A DNA stretch of 64,000 nt. It comes from Lithodes maja. Its lineage: Eukaryota > Arthropoda > Malacostraca > Decapoda > Lithodidae. The notes under the pieces were generated by a model that saw nothing but the letters and a program-made list of their open reading frames with translations, was not told the DNA's origin and did not search any database. The translations under genes were made by a program, and so were the position numbers. Below, piece after piece: positions 34,049-46,071 of this stretch; the first letter of the stretch is position 1; each line of letters opens with the position of its first letter. The stretch spans positions 1 to 64,000 of the forward strand of contig JBAKBP010007977.1 in assembly GCA_037953745.1 (NCBI GenBank), written 5' to 3'.

Positions 34049-36486
34049 TTCCTCTGCGGATCTTGGAATCGCCGGTATAATATGCCATCTATGAAAAAAA
34101 AATCTCCCGACTGTGCATCACTGTCCTCCTCCAACTCGACAGCACCGGTACCACATTCAAGAACCTCCGGGTCTTCCAATTGCAACTTACGAATGTCCGA
34201 AGGAGCAAACCTATCCAAGTGTTTGCGAAACAACTCATGCCCCCCTCCTACATTAAATTTGGCCTCCCGTTGCTCTCTCTCTGCGTACCGTTGCTGCCTC
34301 ATCGTCTGTTTAGGCCCATCCACTGCTTTCTCAGGAACAGTTAATGGGTCTTCTCTAGACTCGAAAATTGGTCCTAATAATGAGTCGCCGAGAATGTCCG
34401 CTGATACTGAACTCTCAACCGCATCAACTTTCAACCCCTTCTCGGTACCCTTCCTCCGCTGATCTAAAGAGTGTTGACCAGAATGTGACTCCCTGGATGC
34501 AGGATCTCCGGTGACAACACACGCCATAGGCTGCACCGGACACTTCTCAACCCACTCCTGCTCCTCCCTACTCACGTCGGCCAGCTTCTCGGCAGCGACC
34601 AAGGGTGGAGCCTCAGAAGTAGGTCCCGCAAAGTCGTTGCCGAGAAGGAGGTCGACGCCCCCAACAGGTAACTTCTCCACAATTCCTACATCCAGGTCAC
34701 GAGTCACACCATCAACTTCCACCTTCATTCTCACAAGCGGGTATGACCTTGTCGCATTAACTCCCTGAACCACAACCACCCGCGCCGTATTGACAGGTTT
34801 ACCAGTGAAATTTCTCAACAGTGTTTGCGATGCCCCAGTGTCACGCAAAATTCGCACCTCATGTCTTCTACCCCCCCACTCCACACAACCGAGTCCCCTG
34901 TGGTCACTAAAGGCATCACAGACAGGGAATAAGCCTTCCGGATCCTTCTGCACTGGCAGTGTATTTACCTCGGAAGAAATGCCTCTAACAAACTCAGATG
35001 TCCTCTTGAACACTCCAATGCCGTGAGCAAAAGACACGGCTGCCAGAGGAGGTCGACTAGGGCACTCATTTGCCTTATGACCCTCCTGGTGGCAACTAAA
35101 ACACATAAATTTCGGTTTCGGCTTATACTGTGATGTAAAAGGCCCCTGACTTTTCACATACGGTGTGGTGTAAGGTTTGGATTCAGTTTTAGTTTCATGG
35201 CTCTTCTGTTTAAATGTGTCATTGTTCCGGGGAGGGGGAGGATAACGGTCCTTAGCACTTACATCGTACTTCTGTGAGGACCCGCAACCCCGAATCAACG
35301 ACAGCCGTCGATCAGCCATTTCTGCTGCTTCGACTAGAGTTCTTGGGTTTTTCTCCTTCAAGTTCAAAGTTAGATCACCGCCCGTGCTCTTAAAGAACTG
35401 CTCCAACATCATTAACTGCTTAATTTCATCAAATGTTGTGACCTTCTCAGATCGGAGCCAGTTCCCCATAGCATCGGACAAGTCCCGGGCGTGTTCCAAA
35501 AAGGTGCTATCTCTTCCCTTAGTTACACCCCGGAACTTCAAACGGTACGTTTCTGGTTGCAATTCGTAAGCCCTCAGGACAGCCTCCTTGAGATCCTCGT
35601 ACACAATACATAACTCCAAAGGTAACGCATCGTAGGCTTTAAGACCCTTGCCTATTAATCTAGAGGATACAAGTGCTGCCCATTTATTCTCTGGCCACTG
35701 GTGTTCCTGGCACTTCTTCTCAAAGCGTGTGAAAAATTCTGTTACACCACTCTCATCAAACACCGGAACCAGTTTCAATAAGTGCGAGAGAGACTGCTCA
35801 TGAACACGGTTACCAGCCCCAAGTCGCTGTTCCGTTGTCTCTACTCGCGACTTCTCTACGTCCATGTCGGCACAGTACCTAGTCGACTCAGCTTGGATTT
35901 TTGCTAGCTTTATTTGCTGCTGAAGCTCACCTGCCCTTTGTTGCTGCTGAAGCTGAAGCTCAGATACCCTGATAGCCTTTCTCTCTTCGATCTTAGCTAA
36001 TTCGAGCTGAAACAATAATTCTGGAGTTAACCCTTGAGGAGGTGAAGGTGCTACAATGTTTGAAATTACCGGTGGTCCCCCCAGGAGCAACCCACCCTGC
36101 CAATCACCACCCACCTGTGGAAGCGTACCCGGGGTCGGCAAACTACTGGGATGGCTGGGAGTCGAGTGTAGGGGAAGCATGGCCGAAGGGCTCTGAGCAC
36201 TCAACCCATCTCGCTCACCACTCACCCTGCCCAGTACACACGTTATCAAGTTATCCTTGGTCATGCTGCTAGTAACCGCATGACCGATAGCTGTGGCCAG
36301 GCATTGAAGACCGTACCGATCCATACCCTCCAACCGCTCGGCAGTAACAGGCCATTTCAAAAATATCCTAGCATCCTCCTCACAGTTCACCTGATTAACC
36401 ATATCATCATACTGCTGTTCCTCAGTTTCGACATTACGTACTGTGTCTCCATTCTCCTCTGATCCGGTATAAGACATGATGCTCAC
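34024..36486 (-). CDS. LTR element 1 gag-protease polyprotein, start of integrase
   Basis: 820 residues. An N-terminal domain with EDARIF and a helix-turn-helix-like MTKDNLITCVL is followed by a Pro/Ser linker and a Gln/Glu-rich coiled coil (about 160-220). A gag capsid region (about 230-400) contains FFTRFEKKCQEHQWPENKWA and YELQPETYRLKFRG. A CCHC zinc knuckle is at 462-475 (CFSCHQEGHKANEC) and an aspartic protease has LRDTGASQTLL (DTG at 549-551) and VDLLLGNDF. The frame ends at the beginning of the integrase zinc-binding region, where a G-run (around 34045) shifts it into the next ORF. One continuous gag-pro-integrase frame probably existed before this indel. Confidence 0.88.
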   Translation of the reverse strand: MSIMSYTGSEENGDTVRNVETEEQQYDDMVNQVNCEEDARIFLKWPVTAERLEGMDRYGLQCLATAIGHAVTSSMTKDNLITCVLGRVSGERDGLSAQSPSAMLPLHSTPSHPSSLPTPGTLPQVGGDWQGGLLLGGPPVISNIVAPSPPQGLTPELLFQLELAKIEERKAIRVSELQLQQQQRAGELQQQIKLAKIQAESTRYCADMDVEKSRVETTEQRLGAGNRVHEQSLSHLLKLVPVFDESGVTEFFTRFEKKCQEHQWPENKWAALVSSRLIGKGLKAYDALPLELCIVYEDLKEAVLRAYELQPETYRLKFRGVTKGRDSTFLEHARDLSDAMGNWLRSEKVTTFDEIKQLMMLEQFFKSTGGDLTLNLKEKNPRTLVEAAEMADRRLSLIRGCGSSQKYDVSAKDRYPPPPRNNDTFKQKSHETKTESKPYTTPYVKSQGPFTSQYKPKPKFMCFSCHQEGHKANECPSRPPLAAVSFAHGIGVFKRTSEFVRGISSEVNTLPVQKDPEGLFPVCDAFSDHRGLGCVEWGGRRHEVRILRDTGASQTLLRNFTGKPVNTARVVVVQGVNATRSYPLVRMKVEVDGVTRDLDVGIVEKLPVGGVDLLLGNDFAGPTSEAPPLVAAEKLADVSREEQEWVEKCPVQPMACVVTGDPASRESHSGQHSLDQRRKGTEKGLKVDAVESSVSADILGDSLLGPIFESREDPLTVPEKAVDGPKQTMRQQRYAEREQREAKFNVGGGHELFRKHLDRFAPSDIRKLQLEDPEVLECGTGAVELEEDSDAQSGDFFFIDGILYRRFQDPQRNWEGGQER

Positions 36487-36679
36487 AAAAATTTCTCACC
36501 ACAATATTCAGAAAAGAAGTACCCCAAACTCTTATACCTCAATATACACACAAAAATTCTCGGAAATACTCAAGGGCTATACTATGTTGCAAAAAAAAAA
36601 AATTATTCTTGCTGATCCCCGCAAAATATTCTCCAAAACAACAAATGTTCCCTGCTAATAAATGTAGGTTCACCAAATC

Positions 36680-36695
36680 CTAGGTAAGGTCGCCA
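36680..36695 (-). other. LTR element 1 primer-binding site
   Basis: Two bases after the 5' LTR on the minus strand is TGGCGACCTTACCTAG. TGG at its start fits a tRNA 3' CCA. TGGCGACCT is shared by all three LTR elements here. The tRNA is not identified with certainty; an arginine tRNA ending GGTCGCCA is possible. Confidence 0.5.
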
Positions 36696-36697
36696 TT

Positions 36698-38488
36698 TGT
36701 TACGACTGGGGTTCAAATATATCAGGGCTCTTATTCATTGGACTAGTAATGACATAAATGTTACAACGGAAAGCGCTAGCTCCAACCTCTGAAGTATATT
36801 CCCAGTGAACAAAGAACACAAATACTCTACAGAGTTCTAAATGCAATAATAGGCTATCAAACTCTCAATAAATGTGCATCTACTCTAGGCTTAATGTTAT
36901 GTGAAAACAGCCTATTACTACCTATAACCGAAGGTGCTTGGTTATGGTATGCAAAGTAAGGTGGTAAGGGAAGTTACAGCTTACGTTACTTTAATCAATA
37001 AATGTCAGGCACTCCTGCATGAAAGAAAGTGCACTAAAGTCCTTCAACACTAACAAGGAATCTTCTTTAAATGTTAGATGCTATAAAGATGCTCGTATCG
37101 GAAATGGAACCCAAAAAGGCAGGCAGTGGAACAATGCTCGTGCAGGCTATGCACACAAAAAGGCAGAATATATAATGCCGTCGGAGCCAAGAATATCCTA
37201 AACACTACAACACTAATAATAATCGCCACGACAATGCAGTATTCCTATCAACAAAAAGAGCCTAAGTCGTTTGTGTCTCAATACATCAAACTAGGCTGCG
37301 AAATGCTTGTGTAATCATAAATGGGTATGCATAAAAAGAGTAATTAGGTTAATATACTTAATGTCTACTGTGACTGATAAAGTCTAGCTAGAGTCAATGA
37401 TACGAGATACTGGTGCGCATGGCATGCTGCATAGCCTAGTGCAAATCTCATGTCTGTGCGTCAAATATTACGTTATAATGAAGGGTAGCTCTCTTGAGAA
37501 ACCTTAATACCGAAGTATTAAGCGTTCTCCTGGCGTACCTCAAAGACAAACAATCGAGACTAGAACAGTGCAGAATGGTATAGGCAAAAAACCCTCATTC
37601 GTGCATGCTCTACTCTCAATGGCACACAGACTAGAATTTACTCAATCAACTCCCGTTCTCAGGTATGTCGTGCCGCTTTTAACTGAAGCCAGCACTCATA
37701 GGAAACAATACCTATAATATCAGACTCCTAGTCTAGCATTATCTAATCCAGCAGAACACTAATAATTATAGGAAGCGGCAATATGAAAGCCAACCAATGC
37801 TTCGTGATCCACTTATCTTAACAACTAACATACATAGGTTATATCAGACCTTAACACACAATACAACTGGCCAGCATTAAGCTGATTTTGCAGAGTTAAC
37901 CAGAGGGGGTATAATATTAATAAAAGGTGGTGAAAGATATGGAAAATGAGAGAGATAGGCAGAGGAAAAGATTCTCAGGTACGGAGCGGGGATAGATAGC
38001 AAGGGAAAAAAGATGGGTGTGTTCTAGAAACCAGATCTGAGTGAGAGAGTGGCGAGGAACTGTATATATACTCGCACCAGCTCGAGCCGCGTGGGAAAAA
38101 AGCGGTTGCAAGTCGTCCAGCCACTAACAAGAGAGCTTGCAGCATGGCAAAGGCCTCTCTCCACCAACCCCAGCGAGGCAGCCAGCCGTGACGTCATCGA
38201 GCGGGACAAAAACACTGCGCGCTCCCTCTCACTCTGTTCTACTCTCTCTCTCTCTCCCAGATCCCATCATTACTAGTTAGTGACAAAACATATACTTTAC
38301 AATTAAATATATAAAGCCTTGACATGGGTGAAAACAAAGAGCCTTTCTGGACTGCCCATGACACAAGCTTTCATATGAAATAAAGCACACTCTAATACAT
38401 AAACTGTAGCCCCATCCACTGCCCTGGCGATCCTAGCGAGTCACTGTAGGACAAGCCATGCGGTTCTAACGGAGTGGTTAACGTCACA
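36698..38488 (-). repeat. LTR element 1, 5' LTR (1791 bp)
   Basis: The + strand begins TGTTACGACTGGGG and ends AACGTCACA; the ends form an imperfect inverted repeat (TGTTACG / CGTCACA). It is the same length as the 3' LTR once the LINE insertion and target duplication are removed. It contains a CRE palindrome and a TATA box in minus-strand orientation. Confidence 0.92.
38063..38196 (-). promoter_or_regulatory. Predicted LTR 1 promoter (5' LTR copy): CRE plus TATA
   Basis: TGACGTCA at 38189-38196 and TATATATA at 38063-38070, in minus-strand order. A similar CRE-TATA arrangement occurs in the LTRs of element 3. Confidence 0.5.
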
Positions 38489-38669
38489 ATGTACATTTAT
38501 GTAACCCTGTACCACCATGAATTTTGCTCATCTCCTTCATCTACTTCCTGCCACCCAGCGAAAACTCATCAGAGACCTGGAAACTTTGAATAATAAAATT
38601 TCCAACGCAGAAATTGCCATTTCTTTCAACCTCGTATGTATTAAAGAACATTTATTACCTGGCTTTACT

Positions 38670-38670
<1 letters not shown>
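38489..38670 (+). pseudogene. Penelope-like element ORF, N-terminal fragment (right)
   Basis: The right Penelope copy continues here after LTR element 1. Following the leader, MNFAHLLHLLPATQRKLI begins at 38517, with ISNAEIAISFNL after it. The similarity ends at the (TA)n tract. It mirrors 25882-26040, so both arms of the head-to-head pair end with the start of a further tandem copy. Confidence 0.78.

Positions 38671-38735
<65 letters not shown>
38671..38735. repeat. (TA)n microsatellite
   Basis: Uninterrupted TA dinucleotides (about 32 units) truncating the Penelope fragment. Confidence 0.95.
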
Positions 38736-38736
<1 letters not shown>

Positions 38737-38739
<3 letters not shown>

Positions 38740-39925
38740 TTTATGCATTTATTTATTAGGAATAGGATAACTAGAAGAGGCAGCAAACAACATCTTTTGC
38801 TCACTGCCTAGCTGGTCATCCTTTTCCACCCAATTCCGAAGAACACACCTATAGCATTTAATATATATTAAGTGTAACAATAATATGTGTGAGCTATTCA
38901 CATTGAGACACTGGTTTATGTTAAGCATAATTCACCAAGGATTTTAAGTAATATGTGTTTGTTTTAGGAATAAGTTGGAATAGGAATATAAGTATGACCT
39001 CCACAATGTTTAATGTTCAACCTCTTCAACCACTTCAACCTCTCTCCTCTGCCGATAGGATGCAAGCACCAATCCACCCACCCACACACACAGGACACAA
39101 AACACACACACCACCCGATAACATAAAACGCACACCACACACAAATGCATACACATGATCACATACAATGCACACGGCACACAACACTCACACAATATAA
39201 CATAAAACGTACACCACACGCACAAATGCATACACAAGATCACACAAAACAAAAACACACTCACAAGATCACTTGAAACGTACACCATACAAAACGCTCA
39301 TATGTAAACACAAAAAATACCGGAAAACTTAGAACACCACAAAAGACACACTGAAAAAACACGTACACAAACGCTGAAGTATAGTATGTGTTTATGTATA
39401 TACTCAGGCACATACCACATAGCTGGGGGTGGCCGACTCGAGACAGAGCCCGGAAAAAAGCAACAAAACAAAACACGATATAGAAATTCACACACATTTA
39501 GATTGTCCAAAAGAAGACCCAGAGACCAAGGCCCATTTGGGGTCCCCACCACGACTCCCAGGTCCCAGACCTCCCGGAGAGGTTCCAGTCTCAGTAGGCA
39601 GACACGCAGAGGAGCGCACATCACTTCCAGGCATGGCCCTTCATAATTATATACTGTACACCGGCACCCCGGGCCAGGCACCTGACAGACTATTATCTAG
39701 TCCAATTAGCGCCCGATCCCCACTCCCTACGACAAAGTTATCACTCATCTATTCACAATCATTCTCCATTCATTCCTATTCATCACCAATTCTCTTACCT
39801 GTTCTTCAGTCATCTCTTTATATTCCAATGCTTGTTTCACATCATCTCTCCATCTCTAAGTATAGTATTTTACTACATATGCAAAGAGTACTTTCATGAT
39901 GAGCGTTTAGGTTATTATCATTATC
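38737..39925. other. Non-coding spacer with a CA-rich duplication
   Basis: No gene is recognised. At 39100-39280 there is CA-rich sequence with a 79-bp direct duplication (ACATAAAACG at 39121 and 39200, each followed by ACACCACAC and ATGCATACACA). Frames in this region have no recognisable domain. Confidence 0.55.
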
Positions 39926-39929
39926 CGCC

Positions 39930-42640
39930 TGGAGTGACAATGCTCCAAATGACACTCACTGAGCAACTCATTTGGTAGGGATGTGGCAAGTGGGAATGCA
40001 CATCTCTAGGATTGTGATGGAAGCAGGGAGGTGTGAGAGGACGGTGCGACAGTGGATGGCATCAGGGTCAGTGGAGATGAGGCTAAGAAGTGGTAGGCCT
40101 TGGACTGCGACCATAGAGGACAACGCACAGCTAGTAAACAACATGATGAGGGTGAGGCCGATCAAGTCATCAGTGCAGCTGACACCAAAGTTTTGGTTGT
40201 TTATCAATCCTCCCACCATTCAGCCTTGCCTTATCGAAAATGTCTGCTCACAAGCAGACTCTGACCGAGGTCAACAAGGATTTATCTTGCAACACTTGAC
40301 AATGGGAGAATGGGATGGGAGGAATGAGATCTTTGAAGACGAAAAAGTCTTTTCCTCCATCGAGGTAGGTGCAAGGCAGTCCTGGCATGAGCTCGACACC
40401 TGATATGCTGCTGAACACATCAGCGAACAGCACAGAAGTGGCTGAAGGGTTAGGTGTGGGCACATGGTCCTGGCGAACTAGTAAAGATGGAAAGCAAGCT
40501 ATGCAGTTATCCATTTACTAGCATTTTAGAAGTGCTGCTGCCCTCAGTGCATGCCATGGATAATTCATGAGCCTTACCCCATCGGGGGTAAGGCTGGCCC
40601 ACAAGGGGTTGTGTCATGAGTGTGACGTCTACCAGCGTTGGCAGAACCGCCTCTCGTTAGCCACTAGCGCTCGTCAGGGACATCGAAATGGGCTACAGTT
40701 ATCCGAGAATGTTGTTCTTTCTTTCCTTGTGCTTGCATTGTCACAGACAGTCCAGTGGTGGTCTTTGTTTTCGTCTGTGACAACGGGAAGTATTTTATAT
40801 CATTAGTAGAATATAAGATGCATTGTGTAGAGTTAAGGAGAGAGAGAGAGAGGCGAGAGCGTGGTGGTAATATGTGCGTGCGTATGTATGTGCTGCCTCT
40901 CTCGGAGGCGTTTTCCCGCTCGCGCAGGCTTTCCCTCGCCTTTGATTGGCTGGCGGTTCCTGGCGCGTCCTAGGGGCCTGCTGCCTTGTGACGTATCGGC
41001 CCGTGATTGGCCGACCATCGCGCCTTTGTGGGCTCCTGTGTGACTTGCCTCCTGCATCAGGGTCCACAGGAGCTGTTCTCCTCAGGACAGGCTTGGCGCA
41101 CATGCTTCTAACATCCCTTTGCATACTCTCTCCCGATCACCCCCTTGACCACTGTCTCTCTCTCTCTGACCTTCTTTTCCATTGCTTCTCACCTTTATTC
41201 AATTACTTGTCCCCTTGGGTTCTGCATACGGTTTCCATAGCCGGCCCATTGTATTGTATGCGCCGTCCTCTGAGATATTTACATGTACTTAGAATAGGTT
41301 TTGAGGGTTCTTAGTTAGTATAGGTTAAGAACTTGTGTGTGTCTCCATTATTGATTTAGTGTTTCTGCTCTTTTATTTAATGCTAGACTGGGATAAGGTA
41401 ACTGAAGTCGTTGTTTCCGATGTGTGTATGGTTTGCTTATACCTACACGACTTCGACCGGTCCTGTGGTAGCCTGTGTTGTCTTTTCGCTTGCGTCCTTT
41501 ACGAGTGCACATTGTGTTGACTGAGGGTTTTAGCCTGTTCCAGTTCCACACTTTGCTGCCTCTTTGCTTGTCTTTAGAGGGTCGCCAGGATAGAACCAGA
41601 CACTTGTGATCTGGATCTATCAAGAGAGCACCCTAGTCAATTAACGTAACTTAAAGGATGCAGTCTTAAGGACATCGCTAGCCTACGAGCCTGTCTTGCT
41701 CAACCACAGTTCCTTACCTAGAGTATTCCAGCTAGACATTATTAATCGAGTAGACACTTATTAGTATTTAATATAAGCTCTTTGATATGTACGCATTATT
41801 ATTCACAGCATTTATTAGTCTAGGTTGTTGTTGAGTTGCACAACCATAGCAGACTGTTTCGTTGATGAGGAAGTACTTCTTATAGTGTTGAGCATTGCTA
41901 CCGTTGCGCATTTATAGTATTCTCGTGTCAGTTAACATTATACGTCCTATCTTTTAGTGTATTCCATTTACACGTGTGGTGTCCTGCCTCCTGCCTTTAT
42001 ATAGTCCAAGATTAGATACGAGCATCTTATGAGCATCAGACTTTCTTCAGAAGTTTCCAGGTCTATGCTGTAGGACTATACTTCACTTTCTTTCAGATAG
42101 GAGTGAAGAGTTTATTGTTATTTAGAGTAACTGTATTGAAGCATCTTTTTATTGTATTAAATCTTGCAGTGATTTAATTGATCTTTCCATAGATTCCTTG
42201 TTATGCATTTTAACGTAACTTGCATCTTGTTTGTTATCAGGCTATACCAGTGTGGGTTAGCCTGAAGTAGAGTACATAATTATATGCCCAGTTAAGGATA
42301 CCCCGTTATCGCAGATTAACTCTGGAGGGTATAGGTGTTTTTGTTCGCCGGCATATAAGTTCGAGGGTTTGGATCTAGCGTACCGTTGTTGCATAGTGCC
42401 CTATTACTAGTCCAATCTTTAAGTGCCCTTGTTTTATTCGTAGCCCCGGTCGTAACATGAGCCCTATAGATAATTTGTGGGCCATCATGACTGGAATGTG
42501 GGCGAGGTTAGGAGCATTGAAGGGATGGAGAGGAAAGCGCGGGAGGAGTGGGAGGTATCTGTCACCATCCTAATATAAGTTGGAAATTGTTCCAACGAGA
42601 ATACAGGACGAAGTAGTTAATGCAGCTGGTGGAGTTCATA
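39930..42640 (+). pseudogene. Tc1/mariner-like transposase remnant, split by a solo LTR
   Basis: Decayed plus-strand coding sequence. The N-terminal helix-turn-helix part reads VGMHISRIVMEAGRCERTVR and continues into RSGRPWTATIEDNAQL (39985-40140). The catalytic region contains IFEDEKVFSS (near 40331-40358; DEK-F box with the first Asp). The C-terminal part, after the solo LTR (40621-42457), has SPIDNLWAIM (third catalytic position region) and IVPTRIQDEVVNAAGG (about 42586-42632). Several stops and frame changes are present and the second Asp region is not recognisable, so it is long dead. The family call rests on the DEK-F and NP/PIDNLW signatures and the HTH. Confidence 0.7.
40621..42457 (+). 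mobile_element. Solo LTR of an element related to elements 1 and 3
   Basis: 1837 bp beginning TGTGACGTCTACC and ending CCGGTCGTAACA. This is the reverse complement of the end pattern of the LTRs of elements 1 and 3 (TGTTACGACC ... CGTCACA). It is flanked by the 4-bp duplication TGAG (40617-40620 and 42458-42461). No internal sequence is present. It contains inverted CCAAT boxes (GATTGG at 40941 and 41006) and a half-CRE TGACGTAT near 40988. It arose by LTR-LTR recombination, and the element inserted in the Tc1 remnant. Confidence 0.85.
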
Positions 42641-42644
42641 TTGA

Positions 42645-43235
42645 TTTAATAAAAAATATTGTAAATGTTGTGTTTACCTTTAAAACTCCTTTATATACAA
42701 CAATATATAATGTATGTGTGTTTACACTGCTCACCATAAATATAATAATGGTGAAATGTTAATATGTTTAATAAAATTCAAGGTAACATACACAAAGCTA
42801 TAGTAAACTATTGATTATGTTTGGATGAAAACAAAAAGAACAACATAATATAAGTAAAAGTAGAAAAACCTAAGACATTTATATCAACTTGAAAAGATAA
42901 CAACCAGATTGCTTGGATTAACGTTAACTGTTCAATACAAAGGCTTACTACATAATCAATTGTTACAATGGGTAACACCGAACTGGTTACTGATCTTAGT
43001 GGGAAGCCACAATAATGAATCTAGTAATTAAAAATCCACGGGAAAAAGGATAATGCAATAATCATAGCGTATCATTAGGATTCCACCAAGAAATGGATAA
43101 TGCAATAATCATAGATCGAGCGTCATATTACATAATAAGGTAGATTATGTTTTGGTCAATGATAGTGCTGTGAATAGGCTACTGGAATGGAAACAAATGT
43201 ATACCCTAATAAAGATTTTTTTTTATCAACTCTGC
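42645..43235. other. AT-rich non-coding spacer
   Basis: No gene or named repeat is recognised between the transposase remnant and the AGGTCA-rich repeats. A short direct repeat GATAATGCAATAATCATAG occurs at about 43050 and 43096. Confidence 0.5.
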
Positions 43236-45366
43236 GAAGCAGAGTGGTATCGCGCACACAGAACCCGCCCGTATACTGTGCACCATAATTCAGCTTGTCT
43301 GTCATCGTCATCGTCGTCGTCGTCCGTCTGTCTGTCCGGAAACTCCTCCTAGACCGTTCAATGGATTTTCACCAAATTTCACAGGTATATTCATTTGGTC
43401 AATGCGAAGGTCAGTCAAAAAGAAATATTCCATTTAACTTAATGGTTAAGGTCAAAGGTCAAGGTTAAAAATAAGGTAAATATTTCATATTTTTTAGTAA
43501 TTCTTACTCAAATGTCTTCATTTTCACTATACAAGTTACTGGTAACCTATATATCGTATTGACCAAATTTTAGGTAAATATTCTTAAGGGTTAGGTCAAA
43601 GGTCAAAGGTCAAAATATTTTTTTCACTAGTATTTCTTATACTAACTGTTAGATTCTCGCTAGGCTTACCATGTATATTCGGAATACCTAGGCCAAGGTC
43701 ATACAAGAAACTATACAATTCCATATGAAAAGTCAAGGTCACAGGTCAAGGTCAAAGAAACGGTCAATATGCTATTTTCTTTAATTTTCATGCAAACTTC
43801 ACAAAATATGGTGAGATAGTTGCACTTTAAATGAAAAGGAAAATAATACATTTGGACACATATCATAAAGGTCAAGATAAAGGTCAAAGGTCAAGGCCAA
43901 CTATTCTATTAATGTTTATGAAACTAACTGATGGGTTTAAATGAAATTAGGCAAGCTCATTTGATTTTCCAGGGCAATGTCAATAAAAACAAAATAAATA
44001 CTCATACATAAAGGTCCAGGTCACATGTCAAGGTCAAAGGTCAGCTTTTACTATTTATTTTACTTTTTATTCAAATATCTTCATTTTCTCTATACAAATT
44101 ACTGCTAACCTTGATATTGTATTGCCCAAATTTTAGATAAACATTCTAAAGGGTACGGTCAAAAATCAAGGTCAAAGGTCAAAATAGGTTTTCTACTAGT
44201 ATTTCTTATACTAACTGTCAGATTCTCACTAGGCTTACCATGTATATTCGGAATACCTAGGCCAAGGTCATGCAAAAAACTATACAATTCCATATGAAAG
44301 GTCAAGGTCACAGGGCAAGGTCAAATAAAAGGTCAATATTCTATTTTCTTTACTTTCCATGCAAACTTCACAACATTTGGTGAGTTAGTTGCACTTTAAG
44401 TGAAAAGGAAAACAATAAATGTTGAGACATACAAAGGTCCAGATAAAGTTCAAAGGCCAAGGTCAACTATTCTATTGATATACAGTATATGAAACTAACT
44501 GATGGGTTTTAATGAAATTACGCATGCTTATTTGATTTTCATGGGCAATGTCAATCAAACAAAAATGTACTCTTACATAAATGTCAAGGTCACAGGTCAA
44601 GTTCAAAGGTCAACTTTTATTATTTATTAAAAAATATTACTCAAAATTTGGAAAACTGGCTGTGTTATGGTTTATTACTTAAATATTATATACCGGTATA
44701 TCAAATTTCACATACATATTGTAATAGTTAAGGTCAGAGGTCAAGGTCAAAACAAGAGTATTTGTCATTTTCACTAAACTCCTCCTAGACTGTTTGATGT
44801 ATTGTCACCAAATTATACAGGCAAATTCAGTTGGTCAATGCGACGACCCTCCAAATATATGTATTTTATTTTAAGTCAAAGGTCAAAGGTCAAGGTCACA
44901 GTATATGATCACTATTTGTAATAAATATTTTTTTATACGAATTACACCATAGTCATAATGCTAGTTAATAAAAAAAATGCTGTTAAGCTAACTAAATCCT
45001 CGATAAGAAATGTTAAGGTCGAAGGTCAAGGTCAAAGGTCGAAATATGATTTTTACTAGTATTTCCTATTTAATGAAAGATTCTCATTAGGCATATCATG
45101 CATATTCGGAATGCCTAGACCAAGGTCATACAAGAAAAAACATAATTCCATTTGATAGGTCAAGGTCACAGGTCAATTGCAAATATAAGGTCAATATGCA
45201 AATTTCTTTACTATTCATGTAAATTTCACAAAATTCGTTGAGACAATTGTGCTGTAAGGGAAAATTAAAATGTTAAATTTTCAGATATCATTAAGGTCAA
45301 GATGAAGGTCAAAGGTCAAGGTCAACTATTCTTTTAATACCTCTGAAACTAACGGATACTCTTTAA

Positions 45367-45804
45367 CCCGTCCAGCCCCGGCTAGTTTTGTAATGTTTGT
45401 TCACCAGAACCCGGCCGGTTTTCAAAAAATGGTTTTATTCCAGAAACAATAGCGAATGGGTTAGGAATGAAGGAAAAACCACGAAAAACCGCTCAAAAAG
45501 CTTAAAGAATGGTCCTACAGAGCCCCCGAAAACGTATTTTACAAGAGTAAAAAATTGAAGGCAATTACCACAAAAAAACAGGTTATTGCGCGCTCACGCG
45601 CACGCACGTGGACTTTGAGAGTTTTCAACCATCGGCACGGTTGCGTGGGATACGTACACAGTTCCCATACAAATCTGAGCCCTCTTGAGTGGCTACACCT
45701 GAGGTTACGGTCGGCGCAATTAGGGTGACGCGCCAGGCGCGTCTCTGGGGCTGTGCATTACATACATCGCCGACGCGTCAGGCGCGTCGCTGGGGCTGTA
45801 CGGG
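45367..45804. mobile_element. TTAA-flanked MITE in the AGGTCA repeat
   Basis: The left end CCCGTCCAGCCCCGGC and the reverse complement of the right end (CCCGTACAGCCCCAGC) form inverted repeats. TTAA lies at 45363-45366 and 45805-45808. The neighbouring repeat unit near 44505 shows the empty site (GATGGGTTTTAATGAAATT against ATACTCTTTAA / TTAATGAAATT). The sequence is GC-rich (CGCGCCAGGCGCGTC) compared with its host and has no coding capacity. Confidence 0.85.
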
Positions 45805-46071
45805 TTAATGAAATTTGACACATTTATTTGATTTTCTAGGGTTACATTAAAGCAAACAAAAATATAATCCTACATAAAGGTCAAGGTCACAGGCCAAGGT
45901 CAAAAGTTAACCCTTCATCATAAAAAATACTAAATTTTTGATAAGCTAACGACTTTTAGTTGCATTTTACTTAGATAACATATATATATATTACTTAAGG
46001 TTAAAGGTCAAGGTCAAAGAACAAAAGAAGAGTGTTAATAATTGTCTTTAAACTCTTCCTAGACTGTTTAA

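Larger units (their letters stand above)
29194..38488 (-). mobile_element. LTR retrotransposon 1 (gypsy-type, integrase-first, RT lost)
   Basis: A complete insertion flanked by the 4-bp duplication ATGT (29190-29193 and 38489-38492). It sits in the 3' tail of the right Penelope copy, whose sequence resumes intact at 38489. The 5' LTR is at 36698-38488 and the 3' LTR at 29194-31886 (interrupted by an RTE-like LINE). The internal region is 31887-36697, with gag, protease, integrase and RNase H segments in that order. No RT domain is present between integrase and RNase H, so the copy is non-autonomous. The LTRs differ at about a dozen sites. Confidence 0.92.
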
